DNA of 35,153 nucleotides. Origin: an uncultured Bacteroidota bacterium (GTDB lineage: Bacteria > Bacteroidota > Bacteroidia > Bacteroidales > P3). Shown piece after piece: positions 24,745 to 33,315 of the stretch; position 1 is the stretch's first letter; each line of letters begins with the position of its first letter. Both the position numbers and the translations under genes were made by a program. Below the pieces are notes generated by a model. It made no database searches. It had not been told where the DNA came from and saw nothing but the letters and a program-made list of their open reading frames with translations. The DNA is taken from NCBI GenBank assembly GCA_902777005.1, contig CACYSB010000022.1:1-35153 (forward strand), read 5' to 3'.

Positions 24745-25980
24745 TCACAGCTTACAGCTATTTGCTATCGCGTCGGCGAGGGCGGCGAGCTGTTCTTCCT
24801 GGGCGGCGGTGGCGGCGCTCTTGAGAGAGACCGTTTCGCCGACGATGGTGATGTCCTTCATCTGCTCCAACTCGGCGCGCATCAGTTTGCCGCTCTGCGG
24901 CGCCCAGCTGCCGTTCTCGATGAGGGCCACCGTTCGGCGCTGCCAGACGTGGGCCTTGAGGTCGAGCAGGAGGTTCTCCATCGGGGTGAAGATGCCGTTG
25001 TTGTAGGTGCTGGAAGCAAAGACCACATGGCTGGCGCGGAAGCACTCGCTGACCAGCTCGCTGACATGCGTGCGGCTGGCATCGTAGGCCTTGATGTTCT
25101 TCACGCCACACTGGGCGAGCAGAGTGCCCAGACGCATGGCGGCGGCTTCGGTGTGTCCATAGATGCTGCCGTAGATGATGACCACTCCCCTATCCTCGGG
25201 CTCGTAGCGGCTCCAGAGGTCGTGCTTGCCGATGAACCAGCCTAAAGAGTTGGTGTCGGCTTGGCCGACAACCTGCTCTTTGGAACGCCACACAGGGCCG
25301 TGCAGCGGACATATCATCTTGATGTTCAATGCTGCGGCCTTCTTGAGCACGTTCTGCACCTGCACGCCGTACTTGCCTACGATGTTGGTGTAATAGCGGC
25401 GGGCGTCGTCAATCCACTCACGTTCAAAGTCCACCTCGTCGGCAAAGATGTTGCCGGAGAGGGCGCCGAAGGTGCCGAAGGCGTCGGCCGAGAAGAGTAC
25501 CTTGTCGGTAGCGTCGTAGGTCATCATCACCTCGGGCCAATGCACCATGGGAGCCATGATGAACTGAAGGCGATGGCGACCGGTGACAATCTCGTCACCC
25601 TCTTTCACGACCTGCATCTTTTCCGGTTTGTAGCCGAAGAACTGCTCGATCATCTGTGCCGCCTTGGCGGAGCACACCACCGTAGCCTCGGGGAAAGGTA
25701 TCAATATATCCATCAGCGTGGCTGCGTGGTCGGGCTCCATGTGATGCACCACTACATAGTCAAGCATGCGGCCTTCAAGGGCTTCCTTGACGTTCTCGAA
25801 GAACTGCCCGCTCACAGAGCTGTCGCACGTGTCGAACAGCACATTCTTATCATCGAGCAGCACATAGCTGTTGTACGACACCCCGCGCGGTATGGGGTAG
25901 ACGTTCTCGAAGAGGGCCAGCCGGCGGTCGCTGGCGCCGACATAAATCAAATCGTTGACGATGGGATAAATATTATGCAT
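24745..25980 (-). CDS. Flavodiiron protein (O2/NO reductase)
   Basis: 411 residues. The N-terminal metallo-beta-lactamase-like domain carries all diiron ligands of the family: H80-x-E82-x-D84-H85 (HHMEPDH), H147 (MVHWPE), D166 (SADAFG) and H227 (PLHGPV). A C-terminal flavodoxin domain starts at about residue 255 (VVIIYGSIYGHTEAA) and binds FMN. These cytosolic enzymes reduce O2 to water or NO to N2O, protecting anaerobes. The electron donor is probably the rubredoxin-containing protein encoded 85 bp downstream. Length is normal for the two-domain class A form. Divergent from the gene at 26333, with an extragenic repeat between. Confidence 0.94.
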   Translation of the reverse strand: MHNIYPIVNDLIYVGASDRRLALFENVYPIPRGVSYNSYVLLDDKNVLFDTCDSSVSGQFFENVKEALEGRMLDYVVVHHMEPDHAATLMDILIPFPEATVVCSAKAAQMIEQFFGYKPEKMQVVKEGDEIVTGRHRLQFIMAPMVHWPEVMMTYDATDKVLFSADAFGTFGALSGNIFADEVDFEREWIDDARRYYTNIVGKYGVQVQNVLKKAAALNIKMICPLHGPVWRSKEQVVGQADTNSLGWFIGKHDLWSRYEPEDRGVVIIYGSIYGHTEAAAMRLGTLLAQCGVKNIKAYDASRTHVSELVSECFRASHVVFASSTYNNGIFTPMENLLLDLKAHVWQRRTVALIENGSWAPQSGKLMRAELEQMKDITIVGETVSLKSAATAAQEEQLAALADAIANSCKL

Positions 25981-26082
25981 ATCAGTGTGTTTTATCGTTT
26001 TAAGTATAACGTCCAGACTCCGGTTTTAGTATATCTGGGGGCAAACCTTTTCCATATACCGCTGACATTGCGCCACATAAAG

Positions 26083-26205
26083 CCCCGCTCGGCAGCCGGA
26101 CCGACGCATCTCCGTACCCGCTCCGTAGCCGCTCCGACAAAAAACCGTTAAACAACCGGTGAACAGTCGGAGCGGGTACGGAGCGACTACGGTGCGGAGA
26201 CATAT
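26083..26205. repeat. Extragenic palindromic repeat, copy 3
   Basis: 27-bp arms at 26112-26138 and 26166-26192, built from CCGTACCCGCTCCG and CGGAGCGGGTACGG blocks, enclose a loop with ACCGTTAAACAACCGGTGAA. About 46 bp of the loop and right arm are identical to copy 4 near 34580. It lies in the 352-bp divergent region between the flavodiiron gene and the gene at 26333; nothing else but a promoter box is visible there. Confidence 0.85.
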
Positions 26206-26247
26206 GTTAAAAAAAGTGAATTGCTTGGAAAAACAGTTTTTAATCCC

Positions 26248-26256
26248 TAAATTTGC
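26248..26256 (+). promoter_or_regulatory. -7 promoter box for the gene at 26333
   Basis: TAAATTTGC matches TAnnTTTG, 76 bp before the ATG. Confidence 0.6.
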
Positions 26257-26332
26257 AATCGTGAAATATATTGGGCACACAGCAGCCGCCCTGCGATAAA
26301 CAACAGATAATCAACCAACACCACCATACGCC

Positions 26333-27106
26333 ATGAAATACCACAAGAAAGAAGAAGAGCTGTTTGCCCGTTGGGGCGAGCGCGCACGCAAGCTGCGCGA
26401 CAGCGAGGACATCACACGCGACGGCCTGCTCTACCGCGGCCAACTGTGGTTCGACGGCTACTGCCAGGTGCACAAGAAAGCCAACGAGGAGCAGCTGTGG
26501 GACGATGCCGACATGCGTATGCTGGTGCTCACCAAGGAGCTCTACGACGAGGACGGCTGGGACCTCCGCGCCGAGAGCGGCCGTGTGCCGTCGCCGCGCC
26601 TCACCTGCCGCACGGCCTACCGCTTCTTCCCCAACCTCGAGCTGTGGGTCTACGGCCTGATGAACATACCCGACCGCAAGGTGATACCTTTCGGCAAGGC
26701 CGACAACGAGACCCGCCTGCAGGGCTTCTACGAGAACGCCCCCATTGCTCGCGTCAACTGCAAGAAGCAGCCTGACAACAAGGCCGCCAGCAACGCTGTG
26801 CTGCAGAAATACATGGACAACTACGCCGACCTGCTCACGGAGCAGATCAAGCTCTACGACGCCGACATCATACTCTGCCTCGGCGGACAGGGCATCATGG
26901 TGAAGTTCCTCACGGAGCACGTCTACAAGGATCTACGGCAGGTGAACGAGCACTGCTGGTACTCGCCCTCCTCCGGAGTGGCCATCATCAAGCAGTACCA
27001 CCCCTGCTACAATGTGTACAGCCGCAAGGAGATGTACGTAGAGATGATGAAAGACTACCAGGAGTTCATCAAGGCCACACCGGAATTCCCGCGCGGCCGC
27101 AAGTAA
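26333..27106 (+). CDS. Conserved protein, possibly uracil-DNA-glycosylase superfamily
   Basis: 257 residues without signal peptide or membrane segment. I do not recognise a named family, but three stretches recall family 4/5 uracil-DNA glycosylases in order. RVNCKKQPDNK (about 140-150) looks like the TNxVKCRPPxNR motif, ADIILCLGGQGIMVKFL (about 176-192) like the PKVIVxLGxxA strand, and QYHPCYNV (about 222-229) like the HPS loop. The N-terminal glycine-rich GExPG motif is replaced by TKELYDEDGWD, so catalysis would differ. Four or more cysteines are present but not in a clear iron-sulfur pattern. A single-gene unit: promoter upstream at 26248, strong terminator at 27129. Confidence 0.6.
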   Translation: MKYHKKEEELFARWGERARKLRDSEDITRDGLLYRGQLWFDGYCQVHKKANEEQLWDDADMRMLVLTKELYDEDGWDLRAESGRVPSPRLTCRTAYRFFPNLELWVYGLMNIPDRKVIPFGKADNETRLQGFYENAPIARVNCKKQPDNKAASNAVLQKYMDNYADLLTEQIKLYDADIILCLGGQGIMVKFLTEHVYKDLRQVNEHCWYSPSSGVAIIKQYHPCYNVYSRKEMYVEMMKDYQEFIKATPEFPRGRK

Positions 27107-27128
27107 ACGCCGGACAACAAAAAAAGAG

Positions 27129-27159
27129 AAAGAGCCTGCAGCATTGCTACAGGCTCTTT
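27129..27159. terminator. Bidirectional Rho-independent terminator
   Basis: A perfect 10-bp stem AAAGAGCCTG/CAGGCTCTTT with an 11-nt loop has T-rich sequence after it on the plus strand (AATTTCTTTT) and a TTTTTTT run on the minus strand. It serves both the gene at 26333 and tRNA-His. Confidence 0.85.
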
Positions 27160-27172
27160 AATTTCTTTTGAG

Positions 27173-27247
27173 GGTGGGAGGTGGGGCTCGAACCCACGAC
27201 CTCCAGATCCACAATCTGGCGCTCTAACCAGCTGAACTACGCCCACC
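27173..27247 (-). tRNA. tRNA-His (GTG)
   Basis: The minus strand folds into a full cloverleaf: anticodon stem CCAGA/TCTGG around the loop TTGTGGA gives anticodon GTG; the T arm is GTGGG-TTCGAGC-CCCAC; the D arm contains AGCTGGTTAGA. An encoded extra 5' G opposite C73 is the identity mark of tRNA-His. The acceptor stem has one C-U mismatch. The 3' CCA is not encoded. Confidence 0.95.
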
Positions 27248-27268
27248 ATCTATCGCTCGAAAGCGGGT

Positions 27269-27277
27269 GCAAAAGTA
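27269..27277 (-). promoter_or_regulatory. -7 promoter box for tRNA-His
   Basis: The minus strand reads TACTTTTGC (TAnnTTTG), about 22 bp upstream of the tRNA. An identical box lies further upstream at 27336-27344, just past the end of the DUF3667 gene. Confidence 0.65.
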
Positions 27278-27345
27278 CGAACATTTTGCGAACTGGCAAA
27301 ATATTTTTCACATATTGTTCACAATAACCTGATTTGCAAAAGTAT

Positions 27346-28260
27346 TCAAGACTGCCGCTCAAGCTTTTTGGCCTTTAGCTTGCTTATTATCCAGCCGATA
27401 AAGATGAGAAATGCGGTCGTCAAAACCATGAGAGCGAAGGCTGCAATTATCACCACTATTCCCTCCTGTTTGTCAACTAATCCGGTATCCTCATCTGTGA
27501 GTGTGACCAATACAGCCATCATCAGCACGACGTTGAGCCACACGAGAAAGCACAATGCGACGCGCCACAGGGTGCCCCAACGATTATAGCCGAAGAACTG
27601 ACGGTAGCTAACATAATAATAGAACGGGGCGAGCCAGAACAACCAGGGAGTTATCCTGTTTGCAAAAACGACCAGAAGCATCAGCGAACCCATGAAAATC
27701 TGCATGATGATGCCCTCGGGCAACGAGAGACGAGCATGGCGAGGCGCAAAGCGGAAGATGAAAAACGTGGGCAGAATCATTATCATGGTCATGCCCATCA
27801 TGGCCCACGCCGGATGTGCCACCATCCAGTTGCGGGCATTGACAATAAACTCGGAGGAGCCTTCCTTCACTTCAAGCGGCTCCACACCACCTATGCCGAG
27901 CAGCTGTGCTACGATGACATAGACGAGGGCTATGATGAAGAGCATATTCACCGGAGTGTAGCTCGTCTGCCGCCGGCCGTTGATATAGTCGCTTATAAGG
28001 TATCCCGGACGAAAGATCAGCTGCAATACCGTGTAAGGCAGCGAGCGCGACTCCATACCCCACACCTCCATCACACATTTATACACCCACTTCCAAGTGA
28101 TACGTCCGTCGCCGGCACCCTGACGGCACACGGGGCAGTAGTTGCCCTCGAAATCATGGCCGCAGTTGGGACAATGGTGCGGCTCCAGATGCTCATCCGA
28201 GTAGTGGACGGCCTCCTTCTGCCAATCACGGAAACGGCGTATCTGTTCCTTCAGTCCCAT
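27346..28260 (-). CDS. DUF3667 membrane protein with zinc-ribbon N-terminus
   Basis: 304 residues. The N-terminus carries two CxxC pairs (CPNCGHDFEGNYCPVCRQ, about 29-46), probably a zinc ribbon. It is followed by the conserved FRPGYLISDYINGRRQTSYT segment (about 88-107) that marks DUF3667, and then five or so membrane helices. The function of the family is unknown. Last gene of a five-gene minus-strand run, 10 bp after the nucleoside-recognition gene. Inner membrane. Confidence 0.88.
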   Translation of the reverse strand: MGLKEQIRRFRDWQKEAVHYSDEHLEPHHCPNCGHDFEGNYCPVCRQGAGDGRITWKWVYKCVMEVWGMESRSLPYTVLQLIFRPGYLISDYINGRRQTSYTPVNMLFIIALVYVIVAQLLGIGGVEPLEVKEGSSEFIVNARNWMVAHPAWAMMGMTMIMILPTFFIFRFAPRHARLSLPEGIIMQIFMGSLMLLVVFANRITPWLFWLAPFYYYVSYRQFFGYNRWGTLWRVALCFLVWLNVVLMMAVLVTLTDEDTGLVDKQEGIVVIIAAFALMVLTTAFLIFIGWIISKLKAKKLERQS

Positions 28261-28270
28261 AGCTTCACTT

Positions 28271-29527
28271 TTAGAATATCAGCGCCAGCAACACCCAGAG
28301 CCAGTGGGCAGCGATACCAGCGCAGAGGCCGCCGATGGTGTGGGCGCCGATGGCCTTGCCGATGAGCTTGCGGTAGCCGAGGCTGTCGAGCATGGCGGTG
28401 TGGGTGCTCAGGTAGCCGCTCCAGCACATGCCCATGGCGGTGAAGACGGCGATGGCGTTGTTGTTGATGATGCCCATGGCGTCGAATGTCGGCACCAAGC
28501 CGATGGCGGCACCCACGGCACCGAGGGCCGTGATGGGGAAGCCCACCAAAGCGCCGTTCTCGAAGCCGAAGAGCCAGTAGAAGACGAAGTTAATCTTGTC
28601 GGCCAGCCATGTGATGACGGGCACGCCCTCGTAGGCTTTGCCCAGATACTCGCCGTTCTCGCCGGCAGGGCCGAAGGTGAGCATCATGACGATGGTGGAG
28701 ATGCAGAGCACGCCGGGGATGATGGCCACGCCGATACCGACGCCGCTCTTGCCGCCGTCGAGCATGGCGTTGAGGAAGCGCTGGAAAGCGTTGCCCTCAC
28801 TCTTGAACGATATGTTCTGCTCGGTGCCCTCCTCATTGGTGACGGGACTGTCCATCTCGGGGTAGCTCTTCAGCGTGAAGCGCTGCATGAGGCGCGTGGA
28901 GACGATGCTGCCGATGACGGCACCCAGCAGGCCCACAAGGGCGCCGCTGCCGTAGCCCTTGCCGGTCATGAAGGCAATGACCACCAGGCCCATGCCGAAG
29001 GCAGTGCCGAAGTTGGTGAGCGACACCAGCTGGTATTTCTTGAAATAGCGGGCAAAGTTGTTGTCCTTGGCCAGCGATATTATGGCGGGGTTGTCGCTGA
29101 GGAAGGTCATCACGGCACCCAATGCAGCCACACCGGGCAGGTTGTACAGCGGCTTCATCAGCGGGCGCAGGATGTTCTCCATCAGGCGAACCACGCCGAA
29201 CTCGGTGAGGAGCTTGCTGATTGCACCCATGAGCACACAGATGGCCATGATGTAGAACACAGTCTCAAGCAGCAGGCTGTAGGCCGTCTGCATGAAGGTG
29301 TTGAGCATGTGCGGCAAGGTCATCTTGCAAGCCAGAAAGCCGAAGAAGCCGAAGAAGCAGACGAGGAAGATGAGGGCCTCGAGGCTGCGGCTGGTGGTGA
29401 ACTTCAGGCGGCGCGGCTTGCCACTGCGCTTGTTGGGGTCAGTCTCATGGTGACGGAACACCTGGAACGGGTCGACCACCGAAAGCAAAGAATTCAGCAG
29501 GTTATGGTTGTTGTGCTTCTCTTCCAT
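28271..29527 (-). CDS. Nucleoside-recognition (Gate) domain membrane protein
   Basis: 418 residues with about ten hydrophobic helices. The two Gate-type halves show FLSDNPAIISLAKDNN (about 144-159) and the late GALVGFPITALGAVGAAIG and NNNAIAVFTAMGMCWSGYLS segments, consistent with the YjiH/SpmA-like nucleoside-recognition family. The N-terminal 45 residues are polar and cytosolic. The transported or sensed ligand is unknown. Starts 3 bp after the porin-like gene stop, so it is co-transcribed. Confidence 0.8.
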   Translation of the reverse strand: MEEKHNNHNLLNSLLSVVDPFQVFRHHETDPNKRSGKPRRLKFTTSRSLEALIFLVCFFGFFGFLACKMTLPHMLNTFMQTAYSLLLETVFYIMAICVLMGAISKLLTEFGVVRLMENILRPLMKPLYNLPGVAALGAVMTFLSDNPAIISLAKDNNFARYFKKYQLVSLTNFGTAFGMGLVVIAFMTGKGYGSGALVGLLGAVIGSIVSTRLMQRFTLKSYPEMDSPVTNEEGTEQNISFKSEGNAFQRFLNAMLDGGKSGVGIGVAIIPGVLCISTIVMMLTFGPAGENGEYLGKAYEGVPVITWLADKINFVFYWLFGFENGALVGFPITALGAVGAAIGLVPTFDAMGIINNNAIAVFTAMGMCWSGYLSTHTAMLDSLGYRKLIGKAIGAHTIGGLCAGIAAHWLWVLLALIF

Positions 29528-29530
29528 AGC

Positions 29531-30574
29531 TTATTTCTTAAAGAGTTTGTAAAAGTCCATCGTCCATGTGGCACCAATGTTGAAGTTCCACGTGTCGCTA
29601 ATCCGCGTGTTTCTGTCCCACTCCTCCATGCGGCATACGTAGGTGTGCAGACGCACGTTCTTCTGCTCGGTCGGGAACCACTCGAAGCCGAGGCCATAGC
29701 GTGTATAGGTATGGCCTGCAAGCAGCAGGTGGTCGAGAGCCACCGCCGAGTTGAGGTCAACCTCGGACTTGTTCTGCTCATACATACCCTTGACGAAGAT
29801 GTTGAATTGAGGGGTGAAATAATAGTTGGCGCAGCTCACCACACCGAAATTCTTGCCCCAGTCGTCAAAAGATAGCGCATGGTGCATGAAGTCGACATAT
29901 ATATCCCATTTGTCGAAGACCAGCTTGTTGCCGATCATCGTAAGGTTCATGAATTTGCTCCACTCGCGTTCAATCATGCTGGTGCTCCAGATGGTGTTCC
30001 AATGGCCCACAGTGCCGTACCAGCAGAGGTTGTACGACACCAGACCGGCGTCGTAGCTCAGGCCAGTGGAGTTGATATAGGGCGAGTTGGTCACCTGCGC
30101 AACAATGGTATGGTTGCCGTCGTCGCTAATATAAGCCCCACTGATGCCGAGCTGGAAGCAGTAGATGCTGTTCCACAGCGTGGTGGGGAAATAGACGTCG
30201 ATGGGCGAAGCGTCATACTCGAAGCCACCCATAGCCATTGCGTCTTTACCGAAGCGCAGGCGCCAGTTCTGCGTGGGCTTGTAGTCGATATACAGGAAGT
30301 CGGTGTTGTCGAAAAACATCACAGAGCCAGGGTTGGCCACGATGCGCTGCTTGAAGTAGTAGCTGACACCGCCGCCAAGCTCGCCGCCGAGCATCAGATT
30401 GAAATACTTGCCGTGGAAGCCGAACTGCGGCGTCGAGTCGGTGGTGAAAAGCTCACCGTCGGCACGTGCCTCCACCTTCAGTTTGTTTATCATATTCTCC
30501 CACTGCACCTGGGCCTGGATAGGCATTGTGGCGAGCAGCAACAGAGTCACCAAGATTGTATGTTTTGCTTTCAA
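29531..30574 (-). CDS. Outer-membrane porin-like beta-barrel protein
   Basis: 347 residues. A signal peptide (KAKHTILVTLLLLATMPIQAQ) is followed by alternating aromatic/polar strands to a C-terminus ending TMDFYKLFKK, the pattern of an outer-membrane barrel. Short turns and many Trp/Tyr suggest a porin of the OprP/O-like type, but no substrate motif is visible. The start is taken as the TTG at 30574, because it begins the signal peptide directly and no ATG or GTG is in frame nearby; an in-frame ATG lies far upstream, inside ribE. It is 28 bp after ribE and 3 bp before the nucleoside-recognition gene. Confidence 0.75.
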   Translation of the reverse strand: MKAKHTILVTLLLLATMPIQAQVQWENMINKLKVEARADGELFTTDSTPQFGFHGKYFNLMLGGELGGGVSYYFKQRIVANPGSVMFFDNTDFLYIDYKPTQNWRLRFGKDAMAMGGFEYDASPIDVYFPTTLWNSIYCFQLGISGAYISDDGNHTIVAQVTNSPYINSTGLSYDAGLVSYNLCWYGTVGHWNTIWSTSMIEREWSKFMNLTMIGNKLVFDKWDIYVDFMHHALSFDDWGKNFGVVSCANYYFTPQFNIFVKGMYEQNKSEVDLNSAVALDHLLLAGHTYTRYGLGFEWFPTEQKNVRLHTYVCRMEEWDRNTRISDTWNFNIGATWTMDFYKLFKK

Positions 30575-30602
30575 GATATCGTTTGTTTTGATAGTTACAC
30601 TA

Positions 30603-31214
30603 TTATTTTTGCGCCGCCATATACTGCTCAAGCAAGCGCTGCACATACTTGCCGAATACGTCGAACTCAATGTTCACCACCGTGCCGGGCTTGAAGTTGT
30701 GGAAGTTGGTCACCTTGTAGGTGTAGGGGATGATGGCCACTGAGAACATTCCGGGCTCGCTGTCCACCACCGTAAGGCTTACGCCGTTGATACTGATGCT
30801 GCCCTTCGGCACTGTGATGCTGGGGGCGTTCTTGGCGTCATACTCGAAGTAGAAGCGCCACGAGCCGTTATCGTCAACCACCTTGGTGCATGTGGCCGTC
30901 TGGTCAACATGGCCTTGGACAATATGACCGTCGAAGCGGCCGTCCATGCGCATTGAGCGCTCCACGTTGACCTCTGTGCCCACCTGCCATGTGCCGAGGT
31001 TGGTCTTGAGCATGGTCTCGTCCATAGCGGTAACCACATACTGTTTCTTCTCCTTGTCCACTTTCACCACCGTCAAGCAGCAGCCGTCGTGCGCCATGCT
31101 CTGGTCGATGGCCAGCTCGTCACCGAACGGCACCTCCAGTGTGAAGTGGTGGTTAGTGTTCTCTTTCTCAATCTTGACCACACGGGCGGTGGTCTCTATT
31201 ATTCCTGTAAACAT
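30603..31214 (-). CDS. ribE: Riboflavin synthase (alpha subunit)
   Basis: 203 residues; converts two 6,7-dimethyl-8-ribityllumazine molecules to riboflavin. It starts with the diagnostic MFTGIIE and shows the duplicated lumazine-binding barrels: SMAHDGCCLTVV and GHIVQGHVDQTA in the first, SISINGVSLTVV in the second. Length is standard. Its ATG overlaps the dipeptidyl peptidase stop by 1 bp (TAATG). No FMN riboswitch is visible, as expected for an internal operon gene. Confidence 0.95.
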   Translation of the reverse strand: MFTGIIETTARVVKIEKENTNHHFTLEVPFGDELAIDQSMAHDGCCLTVVKVDKEKKQYVVTAMDETMLKTNLGTWQVGTEVNVERSMRMDGRFDGHIVQGHVDQTATCTKVVDDNGSWRFYFEYDAKNAPSITVPKGSISINGVSLTVVDSEPGMFSVAIIPYTYKVTNFHNFKPGTVVNIEFDVFGKYVQRLLEQYMAAQK

Positions 31215-33211
31215 TATTTCAAATGTGTTTCGTAATAATCAAACATCTTCTGGTAGAGGTGCAGGCGCTCGCGGCCAAGTACATTGTGCTCATGGTGCGG
31301 ATAGACGAAATAGTCGACCTGCTTGTAGTTGTTGATGCAGCGCTCGATAAACTCCAGCGAATGCTGCCACACTACGGTGTTGTCCTCGGCGCCGTGGATG
31401 ACCAGCAGGCGGCCTTCGAGATCCTTGGCCTTGTTGAGCAGGCAGTTGTTCTCGTAGCCTTCGGGATTCTCCTGCGGGGTATCCATATAGCGCTCGCCAT
31501 ACATTATCTCATACCACTTCCAGTCGATGACGGGGCCACCGGCGCAGCCCACCTTGAACACCTCGGGGTGCGCCAGCTTCATGGTGATGGTCATGAAGCC
31601 GCCAAAGCTCCAGCCCTCAACACCCATGCGATTCTCGTCCACATATGGCAAGCTCTTCAAGAACTTGACGCCCTCCATCTGGTCGGCCATCTCAATCTCG
31701 CCGAGGTGACGGTGCGTGCAGCTCTCGAACTCAAAGCCACGGTTGTCGGTGCCACGGTTGTCGACGGTGAAGACTACATAACCCTGTTGGGCAAGGAACA
31801 TAAAGTAGAGGTTGCCGCCACCGAGCCAGCTGTCGGTAACAAGCTGCGAATGCGGGCCTCCATAGACATACACCAGCGTGGGATATTTCTTGCCCTTCTC
31901 CATATTGGGGGGCGTGATGAGGCGGTAGTAGAGGTCGGTCTTGCCGTCGGCGGCCTTGATGGTGCCGAGCTTCACCTCGGGCATGGCGTAGTCCTTCAAG
32001 GGGTTCTCGGCCTCAAAGAAGGTCTTTATGGGGTTCTTGTGCTTCCAGTCGCGCAAGTCGGCGCGCATCGGCACATTGACACTGCTCCACATATCGACCC
32101 ACATAGTGCCAGCCTCATTGACGGCCACGCTGTGGGTGCCGTGCAGACCGTTTTCGGTCATAGTCATGCACTCCATCGTGCCCTTCTTAAGGCTGACGCG
32201 ATAGGCATCGCGGCCCGCCAGGTTGTCCTTGTTGGCATAGATGAAGATATTCTCGCCTTTCTTGTCGAACTGTATAAAGCCCTCGACCTCATACTCGCCT
32301 CTGGTCACCTGCTTCACCAGCGTACCATCCATATTATATAGGTAGAGGTGCTTGTAGCCGTCGCGCATTGAGTACCAGAGGAACTGGTCGCCCTTGGGGG
32401 TAAATATCATCGGTTCGCAGGGTTCGACATAGCGGGGGTTGGTCTCCTCGAAGAGGGTCTTCACAAAGTCGCCCGTCGCGGCATCGTACTGCTCCAGCCA
32501 CATGTGGTTCTGCTCGCGATTCACTTTGGCGATATAGACATACTTCTCGTCGGGGCTCCAGGCGATATTGGTGAGGTACATCTCGCGCTCGTGCACCGTG
32601 GTGTCGCGGGCGGTATTTAGATACACCAGCTTCTGCGAAGCACAGTCCCACACGCCCACCGTCACCTCGTGGCTCTTCATGCCGGCCATGGGGTACTTGA
32701 TGTTGCGCACTTCGGCCTCGCGGGCTTTAGTGTCGACGATAGGATAGTCCTCCACCATGCTCTGGTCCATGCGGTAGAAGGCCAGCCTATTGGCCTTGGG
32801 CGACCAGAAGAGGCCGCCATTGATGCCGAACTCGTTGCGGTGCACGCTCTCGCCGAGGACAACATTATATCCGTCGCCACGCTCCACGAGCTTGCCGTCG
32901 ACATAGAGGTTGCCCTCCTTCAGTTCAACACGTTCTTCCAGCTTGGGGTCGTTGTCTTTCGGCTTGCGCCAGTCTTGCTGCTTTTCGCTGAGCTTGAACT
33001 CCTTCTTGCCGTCGAAGCCATAATATCCTTTGTCCTCGCCACCCTTGTAGTAGGTCACGGTCTTGCCGTCGGGGGCGAAGATGAAGCTCATCATCTCGCG
33101 CTGCGGATAAAGGCCGCGGTCCATCAGCTGGTCCCACTGCAGGAGCTTCTCCTGCGCCATCATCGTTGCGGCGCACATCACCGCCGCCAATGTCAACAAT
33201 ATCTTTCTCAT
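31214..33211 (-). CDS. S9 family prolyl dipeptidyl peptidase (DPP IV type)
   Basis: 665 residues with a Sec signal peptide (RKILLTLAAVMCAATMMAQ), so periplasmic or secreted. The N-terminal two thirds is a beta-propeller with a DPP IV-like pattern, including YPIVDTKAREAEVRNIKYPM. The C-terminal alpha/beta hydrolase holds the catalytic triad: S535 in GWSFGGF, D610 in GAEDNT and H642 in HEHN. Such enzymes release Xaa-Pro dipeptides from peptides and support peptide feeding. The protein is slightly shorter than many Bacteroides homologues (about 720). First gene of the run with ribE, the porin-like gene and two membrane proteins. No -7 box is seen in the 100 bp upstream, where an inverted repeat lies. 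Confidence 0.93.
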   Translation of the reverse strand: MRKILLTLAAVMCAATMMAQEKLLQWDQLMDRGLYPQREMMSFIFAPDGKTVTYYKGGEDKGYYGFDGKKEFKLSEKQQDWRKPKDNDPKLEERVELKEGNLYVDGKLVERGDGYNVVLGESVHRNEFGINGGLFWSPKANRLAFYRMDQSMVEDYPIVDTKAREAEVRNIKYPMAGMKSHEVTVGVWDCASQKLVYLNTARDTTVHEREMYLTNIAWSPDEKYVYIAKVNREQNHMWLEQYDAATGDFVKTLFEETNPRYVEPCEPMIFTPKGDQFLWYSMRDGYKHLYLYNMDGTLVKQVTRGEYEVEGFIQFDKKGENIFIYANKDNLAGRDAYRVSLKKGTMECMTMTENGLHGTHSVAVNEAGTMWVDMWSSVNVPMRADLRDWKHKNPIKTFFEAENPLKDYAMPEVKLGTIKAADGKTDLYYRLITPPNMEKGKKYPTLVYVYGGPHSQLVTDSWLGGGNLYFMFLAQQGYVVFTVDNRGTDNRGFEFESCTHRHLGEIEMADQMEGVKFLKSLPYVDENRMGVEGWSFGGFMTITMKLAHPEVFKVGCAGGPVIDWKWYEIMYGERYMDTPQENPEGYENNCLLNKAKDLEGRLLVIHGAEDNTVVWQHSLEFIERCINNYKQVDYFVYPHHEHNVLGRERLHLYQKMFDYYETHLK

Positions 33212-33249
33212 TTTATCTCTGTTTATCTTTTTTTCTCCTTTTTGTTTCT

Positions 33250-33292
33250 CCTGCTCGCTCCGCTCACGAGATCTTGTGGATCTTGTAGATTT
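33250..33292. repeat. Left terminal inverted repeat of the GxxExxY cassette
   Basis: Starts CCTGCTCGC and contains CGAGATCTTGTGGATCTTGT then AGATTT. It pairs, apart from a 6-nt insertion and three substitutions, with the reverse complement of 33694-33730. Confidence 0.75.
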
Positions 33293-33315
33293 CGCGCTTC
33301 GCGCAGCTACGCAGG

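Noticed and set aside
27055..27249. Minus-strand small gene over tRNA-His
   Set aside because: It is the translated tRNA region and terminator; the tRNA cloverleaf is unambiguous.
28304..29875. Plus-strand frame of more than 500 codons opposite two membrane-protein genes
   Set aside because: His/Glu/Ala-rich translation spanning two genuine minus-strand genes.
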